Positions 26,513 to 37,700 of a DNA stretch of 64,000 bases are shown piece by piece (the first letter of the stretch is position 1; each line of letters opens with the position of its first letter). The stretch comes from Nostoc sp. KVJ3 (lineage in GTDB: Bacteria > Cyanobacteriota > Cyanobacteriia > Cyanobacteriales > Nostocaceae): the NCBI RefSeq assembly GCF_026127265.1, contig NZ_WWFG01000005.1, positions 124,001-188,000 of the forward strand, in the 5' to 3' direction. Position numbers and translations under genes: made by a program. Under the pieces are notes generated by a model that was not told the origin of the DNA, did no database searches, and saw only the letters and a program-made list of their open reading frames with translations.

Positions 26513-26944
26513 GAATTCAGGAGTCAGGAGTCAGAATTCAGAATGGAATTAGCATAACCTGTTAGTAATTTACTAACCTCCTCAAGTTGAAGCATTAATC
26601 CTGATGTGTCACCGTAGTCAAGGTCTTTTGAAAGAATTAGATAGTAGCGGCATTCCTCTACAGAGCCTTGTGCAATGTTCATAAACCGTACTTTGTCTGT
26701 TGCTCCCTTTTTCTTGAATCCTTCCCTACGGGACGCTCCGCGAACACATATATTTGCTGGAATAGAAATTGCTGCTCGTCTAAACTGAGAGGTAAGCCCA
26801 TAGATTTCCGTTTTAGGAAATTGACCTGTAAATTGATATACACATAAAACAAACTTATGTGCTTTCTGCCAAACTATCAAGTCTTGGAATGTCTTAGCTG
26901 GTTGTCTCATTTATTCTGGCTCCTGAATTCTGACTCCTGAATCC
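26513..26944. repeat. inverted repeat arms enclosing the four-helix-bundle gene
   Basis: The left arm (26513-26541, core GAATTCAGGAGTCAGG) and right arm (26916-26944, core TCCTGAATTCTGACTCC) are inverted. They bracket one complete gene placed between the two Septu-like genes. The left arm is identical to that of the empty-looking cassette at 675-703. Confidence 0.75.
26524..26910 (-). CDS. four-helix-bundle protein (S23/TIGR02436 type) with in-frame repeat insertion
   Basis: 128 residues: FQDLIVWQKAHKFVLCVYQFTGQFPKTEIYGLTSQFRRAAISIPANI, then EGFKKKGATDKVRFMNIAQGSVEECRYYLILSKDLDYGD, the known pattern of 23S rRNA intervening-sequence/Avd-like four-helix proteins. The role of the family is unknown. 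Between PANI and EGFKKK lie extra residues CVRGASRR, encoded by a 24-base palindromic repeat with core CTACGGGACGCTCCGCG (about 26723-26746). This is a typical Nostoc small dispersed repeat inserted in frame. The gene sits in an inverted-repeat cassette between the ATPase and nuclease genes. Confidence 0.8.
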   Translation of the reverse strand: MRQPAKTFQDLIVWQKAHKFVLCVYQFTGQFPKTEIYGLTSQFRRAAISIPANICVRGASRREGFKKKGATDKVRFMNIAQGSVEECRYYLILSKDLDYGDTSGLMLQLEEVSKLLTGYANSILNSDS

Positions 26945-26960
26945 TTACTTATCATCTGTG

Positions 26961-28220
26961 TTATACCCCTGATAATCCAGAATTTCTTTTCTCCGTTGTA
27001 ACTATCCAACGGGGCCAAAATGGGTCATGTCCTGGTAAAACTCTTTGAAGTTCCTGATGAATTTGTGATGGTATTCTCAGATTTTCTGGAAACGTATTCA
27101 TATCATCATCACGCATCCAAGCCTCTGCTGCTTCAATTGCGATTTCTGCTTCTTTGGAGCGGGCTTGTTTGAGTCCAAAAATGTCTGAGGTTAACCATCC
27201 AACTATGTCCCCTTGTTTTGACCAAGGTACTTCGTCAAGGCTAACCTCTGTATCTTGTAATTTAAATAAAAATAGTTTATCTTCTTGCTCATGAAAATTT
27301 GGCTCTAAAGAAGCAAGAATAAGTGGAGAATGAGTAGTTACTAAAGCCTGTATCTTCATCCTGGGTTGTAATTCTGTCACCACAGATAAAATAGCTGGTA
27401 AAATCACCCTCTGCCAACGAGGATGCAAATGAGATTCAATTTCATCAATTAGTAAAACTATCTGATTTACTGGCTTTTGTTGTCGCAGTTCGGAAGCTTT
27501 TTTGTGTTCGTACCAAGTCCACACTAGTAAATAAGCTAGTCCCAAAATACGCTTCATTCCGGCTGATGTTTGAGTAACAGGAACATTCCCATAAGGTAGG
27601 TTAACTGTAGGAATATCGCGCACGTCTTCAATAGAAACTCGCGTTGTTTCTCCCACTTCTATCCATTCGGAAGGGTGAGGTGCAAGTTTTTTAATGACAT
27701 TAGAAAAGAGTTCAAATGGATATTTATTGGGTTGATTCTGCCATGTAACCCAATCTTGAATTAGACCATTACAAATAACTTTATCTTTTGACTTTAATCC
27801 ATTCCAAAGTGTATTTGGATTAAAGTCAAAAGGAATATCGCGTTGGCGAGCTGGGTCAAAAATGGAAAAACTACCATCAACCCGTACATAAATAACTACC
27901 TCTTTTAATAAAGGAGGCATTTGTAAATTACGCCATTGCTGTTCAGAAAAATCAAAGTGGCTCTGATATTCTCTTATATTTTTTTTATTGCTAACTACGG
28001 CTGTAATTTGCGGATTTTCACCTCTGACTCGCTGTGGGTACGCTGGTTGCTCCGCCCAATTTGTAGTCATCACCCACCATGCAATATCAAGTAAAAAACT
28101 TTTACCTAAACCATTATCACCTGTAAATATATTGAGCCTATCGCCAAATGCGACATCAAAGTGGGCAGCAGGACCAACTTGTTGGAGGTGAAGTTCTTTT
28201 AACATTTGGCTCTCATACAC
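26961..28220 (-). CDS. ptuA: AAA ATPase, Septu PtuA-like
   Basis: 419 residues with an SMC/ABC-type ATPase: RLNIFTGDNGLGKSFLLDIAWW (Walker A, about residue 30), TQTSAGMKRILGLAYLLVW (signature-like), IVLLIDEIESHLHPRWQR (Walker B plus D-loop, about 275) and ALVTTHSPLILASLE (H-loop). This is the OLD/RecF-like layout of PtuA. With the HNH-like gene downstream it forms a Septu-type anti-phage pair, in which the ATPase senses infection and the nuclease degrades DNA. ATG at 28205 (MLKELHLQQ) is an alternative start. An unrelated gene cassette separates the two partners. Confidence 0.65.
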   Translation of the reverse strand: MYESQMLKELHLQQVGPAAHFDVAFGDRLNIFTGDNGLGKSFLLDIAWWVMTTNWAEQPAYPQRVRGENPQITAVVSNKKNIREYQSHFDFSEQQWRNLQMPPLLKEVVIYVRVDGSFSIFDPARQRDIPFDFNPNTLWNGLKSKDKVICNGLIQDWVTWQNQPNKYPFELFSNVIKKLAPHPSEWIEVGETTRVSIEDVRDIPTVNLPYGNVPVTQTSAGMKRILGLAYLLVWTWYEHKKASELRQQKPVNQIVLLIDEIESHLHPRWQRVILPAILSVVTELQPRMKIQALVTTHSPLILASLEPNFHEQEDKLFLFKLQDTEVSLDEVPWSKQGDIVGWLTSDIFGLKQARSKEAEIAIEAAEAWMRDDDMNTFPENLRIPSQIHQELQRVLPGHDPFWPRWIVTTEKRNSGLSGV

Positions 28221-28309
28221 AAATTTATATTGATCAACTTACTTCTTATAAATTAAAAGCTATATCTCTGGATGTTTGCAGTTTGCTGTAGCGAATTCAC
28301 AGTCTTTGC

Positions 28310-29260
28310 TCAAGCTATTCGTAATCGTTCAATGTCCTTCATAGGAGGCGCACCAAACATCCGAGAATATTCGCGACTAAACTGTGAAGGACTTTCGTAC
28401 CCCACCTGATAGGCAGTATGGGTCGCATCGGCATTCTCGGCAAGCATCAGGTGACGCGCTTTCAATAGTCTTAATTGCTTTTGATATTGCAGCGGACTCA
28501 TGGAGGTGACTTCTTTGAAATGGCGATGGAACGAGGAAGGAGACATATTAGCTTGAAGAGCTAGATCCTCAACCCGCAGTGGCTTTGTAAAATCAGCCTT
28601 GATAAGTTTTATCACTTCAGCAATGCGCTGCATATTGCTGCCCGATGTGGCAATTTGGCGAACTGCTTCACCTTGTTCACCAATTAGCAAACGGTAGTAG
28701 ATTTCGCGGACGATCATTGGTGCTAGGAATGGAATATCCTGCGGTGTGTCCAAAAGCCGTGTCAGCCTGATAGCACAATCAATCAACGATGGATCGGCAT
28801 CGCTGATGAACCAGCCTCTAACCGAGTTTTCTTTCTTACCCATGCTTGGGTTAGTTTGAGCAATAATGTCACAGAGTTGAACGGGGTCTAAATCTAGCTT
28901 AAATCCTAGATACGGCTTCGCAGGTGTCGCCTCGATCGCCCATCCACAGAGCGGCAAATCAACCGAAACCACTAGATATTGAGCTACGCCATACTGATAG
29001 GTTTCCTCATTCAGCAACACTTCTTTTTTGCCTTGAACGACAATGCCGAGAATCGGTTCGGCGACTCCCTGCATTGTGGCTAAAGTATCAGATTGCCGCA
29101 TGAATTCTAACTGACTAATTGCCGTTGGATGAGCACCGTTTCCCCTACTGTCAGTGTGCCGGGCGACTAATGCTGCCAGTTCGTCACACTTGCTGATTGC
29201 CGCTTCATAGTTCAGTGTTTCAATCACCACGCGCTCATTCCTGACTGATACCATCCTCAT
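28310..29260 (-). CDS. AraC-family transcriptional regulator
   Basis: 316 residues (ATG at 29254 is equally possible). The N-terminal AraC_N-type sensor domain has ISQLEFMRQSDTLATMQGVAEPILGIVVQGKKEVLLNEETYQYGVAQYLVVSVDLP. The C-terminal pair of HTH motifs reads VEDLALQANMSPSSFHRHFKEVTSMSPLQYQKQLRLLKAR and AYQVGYESPSQFSREYSRMFGAPP. It is divergent from the oxidoreductase genes starting at 29407. This gene order is common for regulators of SDR and aldo/keto reductase genes, so it probably controls them in response to a small hydrophobic or electrophilic compound. Confidence 0.9.
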   Translation of the reverse strand: MRMVSVRNERVVIETLNYEAAISKCDELAALVARHTDSRGNGAHPTAISQLEFMRQSDTLATMQGVAEPILGIVVQGKKEVLLNEETYQYGVAQYLVVSVDLPLCGWAIEATPAKPYLGFKLDLDPVQLCDIIAQTNPSMGKKENSVRGWFISDADPSLIDCAIRLTRLLDTPQDIPFLAPMIVREIYYRLLIGEQGEAVRQIATSGSNMQRIAEVIKLIKADFTKPLRVEDLALQANMSPSSFHRHFKEVTSMSPLQYQKQLRLLKARHLMLAENADATHTAYQVGYESPSQFSREYSRMFGAPPMKDIERLRIA

Positions 29261-29406
29261 ACGCTCATTATAGAGAATATTTCTCCCTTGCCAACGCCTG
29301 ACTTGAGAGGATTAGGCAATCATCTGCAAGGTTTGTGTATTTAGGGAAAAGCTTTTCAACCTTATGATGAACCCATGCTGAAAGACAAGGCTGAAAGGAT
29401 GAGGCA

Positions 29407-29601
29407 ATGAAGAGAAACAAGGCAAAAATTGCTTTAGTCACAGGAGCGAGCCAAGGACTGGCGAAAAATACCTCTTTGGCGCTGGCGAAAAAAGGGGTTG
29501 GTGTAATCGTGACGGATCGCAGCAGTGAGGCAAAAGTGAACAGTGTTGTTTCTGCGATCGCCTACTGTGGCCATTCACCCATCGCGGAAACCGATGAGTA
29601 A
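29407..29601 (+). pseudogene. SDR oxidoreductase N-terminal fragment
   Basis: 64 residues starting MKRNKAKIALVTGASQGLAKNTSLALAKKGVGVIVTDRS, the Rossmann TGxxxGxG region of short-chain dehydrogenases (with TGASQGLA). It then stops at SPIAETDE. About three quarters of the protein, including the Ser-Tyr-Lys active site, is missing. It directly precedes an intact SDR gene. Confidence 0.75.
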
Positions 29602-29675
29602 ATACCCAAAGAATTGAAGTCTCTAGAGGCATATTTTTCTAAGTCAAATCAACCTCAACAGCAAGGACAGTCATC

Positions 29676-30410
29676 ATGTTAAATGTAGAAAACAAAGTTA
29701 TTGCGATCACTGGAGCCAGTAGTGGCATTGGTGAAGCCACAGCGAAGTTACTTGCTCAAAACGGTGCAAAGGTAGTTCTGGGGGCACGGCGTACAGAAAA
29801 GCTAGAAGCGATTGTCAAAGAGATCCGCGACCAGGGAAACATTGCAGAATTCAAAGCAGTGGATGTCACCGATCGCGAGGATGTGAAAGCATTCATTCAT
29901 TTTGCTAAAGAAAAATTTGGTCGCGTCGATGTGATCTTCAACAATGCAGGTGTGATGCCCTTGTCTCCAATGAATGCCCTGAAAGTCGAGGAGTGGGACA
30001 CCATGATTGATGTAAATATCCGTGGCGTATTGAACGGCATTGCGGCTGGTTTACCGATCATGGAAGCACAAGGCGGCGGACAGTTTATCAATACTGCGTC
30101 GATCGCTGCTCACATGGTAGGGCCCACCAGTGCAGTCTATTCCGCGACAAAATATGCTGTTTGGGCGATATCTGATGGACTGCGCCAGGAGTCGAAGAAC
30201 ATTCGCGTGACCATCATATCCCCCGGTGTCGTTGAGACCGAACTTGGCTCTGATATCACGGACGATGCAGTAAAAGGCTTCTTGAAAGAACTCCGCAAAA
30301 CTGCCCTCACCCCTCAGGCGATCGCCCAATCTGTCTTATTTGCTGTGTCCCAACCGGATGATGTCGATGTCAACGAAATCATTGTCCGCCCGACAGCCAG
30401 CGCCTTCTAG
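29676..30410 (+). CDS. SDR-family oxidoreductase
   Basis: 244 residues, full length. TGASSGIGEATA (cofactor binding, residues 14-25), NNAGVMPLSP (about 90), NTASIAAHMVG (catalytic Ser) and YSATKYAV (catalytic Tyr and Lys) are all present. ARR after the second strand suggests NADP(H) preference. The C-terminal YAV-ISDGLRQE and VVETELGSDI fit the classical clan. It reduces or oxidises an unknown carbonyl/alcohol substrate. It lies downstream of and divergent from the AraC regulator. Confidence 0.92.
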   Translation: MLNVENKVIAITGASSGIGEATAKLLAQNGAKVVLGARRTEKLEAIVKEIRDQGNIAEFKAVDVTDREDVKAFIHFAKEKFGRVDVIFNNAGVMPLSPMNALKVEEWDTMIDVNIRGVLNGIAAGLPIMEAQGGGQFINTASIAAHMVGPTSAVYSATKYAVWAISDGLRQESKNIRVTIISPGVVETELGSDITDDAVKGFLKELRKTALTPQAIAQSVLFAVSQPDDVDVNEIIVRPTASAF

Positions 30411-30488
30411 GTATTGAAGACATCACTTCTGTGTCCCTTCTTTGCGTCATGAGCTTGATTGACACATACAAGACACTTTTACCATTCT

Positions 30489-30560
30489 GAGTACTCAGTA
30501 CTCCTCTTCTTACTCAGCACTCAGCACTCAGCACTCAGCACTTTTAACTCAGTACTCTTC
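30489..30560. repeat. heptanucleotide tandem repeat (STRR type)
   Basis: Repeated AGCACTC units (about four in perfect tandem at 30511-30541, with ragged AGTACTC variants on both sides). Short tandemly repeated repetitive sequences of 7 bases are characteristic of heterocystous cyanobacteria. Confidence 0.85.
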
Positions 30561-30594
30561 ATCGACTTTGTTGTTTCAGCCAGAAAAGAAACCT

Positions 30595-31309
30595 ATGAGC
30601 CTTACCGCCTTCCACACTCTCGGACACTCCGGCTTGATCGTCAGCCCGCTCACCCTCGGCACCATGACCTTCGGCACCCCGCGATGGGGTGCGCCCGATG
30701 AGGTTTCTGAGTCCATCTTCCATGCTTATGTCGATGCTGGCGGCCTGGTACAGTGCCAAGGCAGCCGCGATCGCCACAGCGCATAACATTCCCGGGCCCA
30801 TCGCCATGCAACTGGCGTATTCGCTCGTTGAACGCAGCATTGAGCGCGAACATCTGCCCGCCGCCCGTGAATGCGGTCTCGGCATCTGTGCCTGGAGTCC
30901 GCTTGCTGCTGGTTTCCTCACTGGCAAGTACCAGCGCGAGGAGGCGGGGGCGAGCGGTCAAGGACGGCTGATTGGCCCCAATCCTTTCGGGAACCAGATG
31001 TTCACCGATCGTAACTGGCGCGTCCTTGATACCCTGCGAACGGTGGCAGCCCAAGTCGATCGCCCCTTGGCGCAGGTCGCCCTTGCCTGGGTTTTGGCGC
31101 AGTCTGGCATTACCTCGCCGATTCTGGGTGCAAGCTTGCTCGAACAACTGTATGACAATCTGGCATCACTGGACATCCGCCTCACCCCAGAACAGATCCA
31201 GACGCTGAACGAGAGCAGTGCCCTTGATCCCGCCTTTCCCTATAGCATCTTCACCAGCGAGGTGAATCGTAGCATTTTCGGCGGCGCGATCGTCCAAGGC
31301 TGGAGGTAG
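30595..31309 (+). pseudogene. aldo/keto reductase with internal deletion
   Basis: The N-terminal frame (30595-about 30742) reads HTLGHSGLIVSPLTLGTMTFGTPRWG...DAGG. The C-terminal frame (about 30745-31309) reads WYSAKAAAIATAHNIPGPIAMQLAYSLVERSIEREHLPAARECGLGICAWSPLAAGFLTGKY and VALAWVLAQSGITSPILGASLLEQLYDNL. The junction near 30744 removes about 110 residues, including catalytic Asp-Tyr-Lys-His, and shifts the frame. The stretch is visibly GC-richer than its neighbours, suggesting transfer from another lineage. Confidence 0.85.
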
Positions 31310-31719
31310 CTGCTTCGGTTGTGTTGCAAAGTACTTTAGTAACTTAAGGTAGTCGATCTAACCAAATTCGAGAACAAGTTAGCCAAATTACCAAGCAATT
31401 GCTAGGAGGATTGTAATGCCTAACTGGAGCAGGGCGGCCGCATCATGTCAATAAGTAAACTCTATTCTCAATAGAGTTAAAATAATGTCATTAACTTTTG
31501 CTTATTGCGAAAAGTTTAGGCGATCGCTTTGGGGCTTAAAAAATAATTAAACGCGAAAGGAAAGATTTTTTCGTTGGTTCTTAACCTTCGTTGTGATCAA
31601 GAGTAATTTAGATGCGTTTGCCCTGAGATCCCCGACTTCGTAAAAGTTGTCGGGGATCTTTTTAGGATTGCTATATATCTGGGAATACTAAATCTGTAAA
31701 CCTTAAGGATAAGCGCAAT
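31310..31719. other. intergenic region before the hybrid kinase
   Basis: No gene. It contains a 9-bp palindrome AACTCTATT / AATAGAGTT around 31457 and the terminator-like hairpin at 31626. The 3' end supplies AAGGAT as ribosome-binding site for the start at 31720. Confidence 0.5.
31626..31663 (+). terminator. rho-independent-type hairpin
   Basis: The stem AGATCCCCGAC / GTCGGGGATCT with a 12-base loop is directly followed by TTTTT. It ends transcription entering from the left, before the kinase gene. Similar GATCCCCGACTT sequence at about 38137 suggests that it is also a dispersed repeat. Confidence 0.6.
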
Positions 31720-34700
31720 ATGGTTAGCACTATTGTCAGTATTCCCGGATATCAAGTAAGCGAAGAACTCTACAATGGTTTCAGAACCCTGGTTTATCGA
31801 GGGTATCGAGAGACTGACTCATTACCTGTAGTGATTAAATTGCTGAAAAATCCTTATCCGAGTTTCAGCGAACTCTTGTCGTTTCGCAACCAGTACACCA
31901 TTGCTAAAAATCTCAACTCACCGCTAATCGTCCAAACCTATAGCCTGGAACCCTACCAAAATGGCTATGCGCTGGTGATGGAAGACTTTGGAGGGATTTC
32001 TCTCAAAAATTATATCACCTCTGACCAGGGGCGATATATCGCGTCTGGTGAAGAGTTTTTACGGATTGCGATCGCACTCTGCAACACCTTAGATATATTG
32101 TATCGGGAGCGGATTATTCACAAAGATATCAAACCCGCCAATATTCTAATTAATCCTGAAACCAAAGAAGTTAAATTAATTGACTTTAGTATTGCATCTT
32201 TACTACCACGAGAAACGCAAACGTTAGTCAATCCCAATGTGTTAGAAGGTACACTAGCTTATATTTCGCCAGAACAAACAGGAAGAATGAATCGGGGGAT
32301 TGATTATCGAACTGATTTTTATTCTTTAGGCATAGCTTTTTACGAGTTACTCACGGGAGAGTTACCATTTCAATCAAACGATCCAATGGATTTGGTACAT
32401 TCTCATATTGCAAAACAACCACCACTTTTAGGGAATAGAGAAGATATTCCCCAAGTAGTTTGTAATATCGTGATGAAATTGATGGCAAAAAATGCCGAAG
32501 ACAGATATCAGAGTGCATTGGGACTGAAATTTGATTTAGAAAATTGTTTACATCAGCTACAAGTTTCTGGTAAGATAGAGGGCTTTGAGATTGGGAAACG
32601 GGATGTGTGCGATCGCTTCATCATCCCCGACAAACTTTATGGACGAGAAACCGAAGTTCAAACATTACTTGATGCATTTGAGCGAGTCAGCCTGGGTGCA
32701 ACAGAAATGATGCTGGTAGCTGGTTTTTCAGGAATTGGTAAAACTGCGGTTGTCAACGAAGTTCATAAACCAATTGTGCGCCAACGTGGTTATTTTATCA
32801 AAGGGAAATATGACCAATTTCAACGGAATATTCCCTTTTCGGCATTTGTGCAAGCATTCCGGGATTTAATGGGACAACTGTTAAGCGAAAGTGATGCCCA
32901 AATCCAACAATGGAGTAACCAAATATTATCGGCAGTTGGAGACAATGGACAGGTAATTATTGAAGTTATCCCCGAATTATCAAGAATTATTGGTGAACAA
33001 CCACCCGCCATAGAATTATCAGGAACGGCGGCACAAAATAGATTTAATTTATTGTTCCAAAAATTTACCCAAGTTTTTACCAGCTTAGAACATCCATTAG
33101 TGATGTTCTTGGATGATTTGCAATGGGCAGATTCAGCATCGCTGAAGTTAATGCAGCTATTGATGGCTGATACAAAGTATCTTTTGTTAATTGGTGCGTA
33201 CCGTGATAACGAAGTCAACCCAGGACATCCATTGATGTTAACTTTGAGTGAAATTCAAAAAGCACAAGCCACAATTAACACGATTACTTTAGCACCACTG
33301 AGTCAAGTGCAAGTAAATCAGTTAGTTGCTGACACACTCAAATGTACAGAAAATTTGGCATGGACTCTTTCTCAATTAGTCTCTCAAAAAACTCAAGGGA
33401 ATCCGTTCTTTGCAACCCAGTTTCTCAAAGCATTGCATCAAGATAATCTCATTAAATTTGATTTTGAATTAGGCTGTTGGCAATGTGATATTGTACAAGT
33501 GATAACTCAAGCAGTTACAGATGACGTTGTGGCTTTTATGGCATTTCAATTGCGAAAACTGCCACAATCAACTCAAAATGTCTTGCAATTAGCTGCTTGT
33601 ATTGGGAATCAGTTTGATTTAGCAACTTTGGCAATTGTTTCGCAAAAATCGACAATTGAGGCGGCTGCTGATTTGTGGAAAGCATTACAAGAAGGATTAA
33701 TTTTACCGCTCAGTGATGTTTATAAGTTTTATGTTGGGCAAGAAAGTCTTGCACATCCATCGGAAAATATTGAGACTGTTACATACAAATTCTTACACGA
33801 TCGCGTCCAACAAGCTGCTTATTCTCTGATTCCCGATGACCAAAAACAGACGACTCATTACCAAATCGGGCAACTACTTTTACAACAGATTTCCTCAGAA
33901 GCTAGAGTTGACCGGATTTTTGAAATAGTCAATCAATTAAATCACGGAACTGCTTTAATTAGCCAACAAACAGAACGAGATGAACTAGCTGGGCTTAATC
34001 TGATTGCCTGTCGCAAAGCCAAAAGTGCCACAGCCTATCAAGCAGGGCGTGAATATGCCAGCACTGGATTATCATTGCTGGGAGAAAATGCTTGGCAGCA
34101 ACAATATGAAATGACTCGATCATTCCATGACGATGCGGCGGAATTGGCGATGCTGTGCGGTGACTTTGAGGCGATGGAACAGTTCATTGAGACGGTCATT
34201 GCCCAGGCACACTCTTTACTGGAACAGGTCAATGTTTACCGTGTTAGAATTCAAGCAAATTCCTCCCAGAATAAATTGACTGAAGCCATTGCGATCGGTC
34301 AAGAAATCTTACAACAGCTTGGTGTCACCTTTCCTGAAACACCGACACCATCAGATATTCAACAGGAAATCCAAGAGATTGAGGAACTCATTGGAGATAG
34401 GGAAATCGCTGATTTGGTTCACTTGCCTGAAATGACAGATGCAGAAAAACTCGGTACTCTTAAAATTGTCAATATCATTATCCCAGCAGCTTACCTCACT
34501 GGCTCTGCGCTGTACCCATTGCTGAATAGTTTGTCCGTTAAACTATCAATTCAGTACGGTAATACATCGACTTCTGCTTTCGGCTATGCAGCCTATGGCA
34601 ATATTCTCTGCAATTTCTTCCAAGTCGTGGATACAGGATCGCAGTTTGCTTCCCTGGCACTCCAGATTATTTCAAAACTCGATGCCAAAGCAAGTAAAAC

Positions 34701-37700
34701 AGATGTTTTGATGATCTTGGGGTTATTTATTGTACACCGCAAATCTCACATTAAAGAAACACTACCCCTCTTGCAAGAAGGTTACACTACTGCCATAGAA
34801 TTTGGGAACTTGTTACTTGCTGGGTACAATGGTCACAGTTTTTGTCTCAATTCTTTTTGGTGTGGTCAATCCTTGGCTACCTTAGAGCAGGATATTTGCG
34901 CCTATTGCCATAGTTTGATGCAATTAAATCAATTGACAAGCGCAAATTATAGCCGGATTTATTGGCAACCTGTTTTAAATCTGCTAGGTCTTGCAGAACA
35001 TACCACTTTTTTGTCTGGGAAAGCCCTTGAAGAAACAGAATTTCTCCAGCAGCTACAGTCTGCCAAAGATGGATATGGATTGTATATTTTCCATTTGTAT
35101 AAACTAATGCTTTGTTTCTTGTTTGGAGAAATTGAGCCAGCGAAAAATCATGCTATTGAAGTCAGGCGCTATTTTATGGCTGGTGCGGGATTAGTCAGCG
35201 AACCAGTATTTTATCTTTATGATTCTCTGCTAACTCTGGCACAATTAAATCCACAGTTAGATGAAACATCAGAAGCATTGCAGGGTGTCATAGAAAACCA
35301 AACCAAGTTACAGCAATGGGCGTATCATGCACCCATGAATTATCAACATAAGGTTGATTTGGTAGAGGCGGAAAAATGTCGAGTGTTAGGACAAAAAGCC
35401 GAAGCAATTGAGTTTTACGACAAGGCGATAACTCTAGCCAAAGCCAACGAATATACCCAAGAAGAAGCACTTGCTAACGAACTGGCAGCAAAATTCTACC
35501 TAGATTGGGGCAAAAAGCGCATAGCCGGGGAATACATGATTGCAGCCTACTATGCATATTCTCGTTGGGGTGCAAAAGCCAAAGTAGCTGACCTAGAAGC
35601 TCGCTATCCGCAACTACTTAGACCTATATTAGAGCAAACCCGTTCTCCTCTCTCCACTCACGAAACTCTGTTCACATTGGGTAGTGTCACCTCCACCAGT
35701 TCGGCCATATCCAGTAGTAATGTTTCTGTGGCTTTAGATTTAGCTACTATTCTCAAAGCTTCTCATACTATTTCCGGTGAAATCGAACTGGAAAATCTAC
35801 TTTCATCGTTGCTGACCATCGTCATCGAAAATGCGGGGGCTGATAAATGCGTGTTCATGCTCTTGCTAGACTCGCGCCTGTTAATCAAAGGGTCAATTAC
35901 CACAGGTTCAAAGCCAGTTGTCTTGCAGCGTATTCCCATTGAAGATAGCCAGGACATTCCCCACAGACTGATTTACAAAGTCTTGCATGACAAGCAAACG
36001 GCTGTGCTGGTGAATGCAAGTGCTGATCGCACCTTAGCCAATGACCCCTATATCATCCGTCAGCAGCCCAAAAGTATCTTGTGTAGCCCGATTTTGCATC
36101 AAGGGAAGTTGATGGGCATTTTATATCTAGAAAATAATTTAGCAACGGGGGCGTTTACTAGCGATCGCGTTGAACTACTCAATTTACTATGCGCTCAAGC
36201 AGCAATTTCCCTAGAAAACGCCCAACTTTATGAGCGAGAGCAGATTAAGAATCAAGAGCTAGAGGAATCAATTCAATGCCTCCAAGATACCCAAAGTCAA
36301 CTACAATCGTCTCAAGAGTTCTTACGATTGGTAATTGATAATATTCCCCAGTTAGTTTTTTGGAAAGATCGCAATTCCAACTTCTTGGGTTGTAATATCA
36401 GTGCAGCTCAAGCTACTAATCTGGAGTCGCCAGAACAGATTGTGGGTAAAAAAGATCGTGACTTTTGTACCCCAGCAGAAGCCGATTGGTATAAACTGTA
36501 CGATCGCCGCGTCATCGAATCAGGAGAGCCCGAACTCCACATTATCGAAACCCGAAAAAAAGCCGATGACACTCAATACTGGCTCGACGCTAATATAATT
36601 CCTCTACACGATCTAGACAACAACGTTATGGGTATTTTGGTGACGGCTGAAGACATTAGCGATCGCAAACAGACAGAGTTTCAACTACAGCGAAACGCAC
36701 AAGCCGACCAACTGCTAGCCAGCATCGCCCAATCAATTAATCAATCAGTGCGACTCGATCAAGTCATGGAAAATTGTCTGGAGCAAGTGCGGCAATTTTT
36801 CCAGAGTGATCGCGTCCTCATTTGCCGCTTCGATACCGATTACAATGTGGTCATTGAGCTAGAAGTGCTTTCCCAATCTGAATTGTCTCTTTTAGGACAA
36901 ACCATTGAAGATCCTTGTTTTGATCAAACATGGGCTGAACAATATCGTCAGGGGTATATTACTGCCTGCAACGATTCCCAAGCCGCAGATATCACTCCCT
37001 GCTATGCCGAATTCCTAGCGCAAATCCAGGTGCAGGCAAATCTGGTTGTTGGTATTTTAGGCAATGACCAGATTTGGGGACTGATGATTGTGCATCATTG
37101 TCATACAACCCATGTCTGGCAACAGTCAGAAATCGACCTGCTCAAACAATTGGGCTTGCAAATTGGCATTGCCTACCAAAAAGCCAACCTTTATACCCAA
37201 TTAGAAGCCGAACTCGCTGAACGTCGCCTCGCTGAACTTGCCTTGCAACAAGCGCTAACTGATCTGCAAAATACCCAATTGCAAATGGTGCAAAGTGAGA
37301 AAATGTCTGCATTGGGTAATTTAGTCGCAGGGGTAGCTCACGAAATGAATAATCCCCTCGGTTTTATTGCTGCTAGTCTCATACAAGCTAAACCAACGTT
37401 TACTGATATTATCGAACACTTAAAACTCTATCAAGAAAGTTTACCTAACAAAAGTGATAAAATTATTGACCACGCTGAAGAAATCGACTTGGATTATAGC
37501 TTAGAAGACTTGCCCAAGATGATTGATTCTATGTCTATGGCGTGCGACAGGCTGAAAAATATCAGCACCAGTTTACGTACTTTCTCTCGTGCCGATCAAG
37601 ACTACAAAGTGCCATTTAACATTCACGAAGGTATTGATAGCACAATTTTAATTTTGAAACATCGTCTCAAGTCCAATGAACAACGTCCTACCATTGAAGT

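Noticed and set aside
29407..29601. Short SDR ORF as a complete small protein
   Set aside because: It ends after the cofactor-binding region without an active site; it is a fragment.
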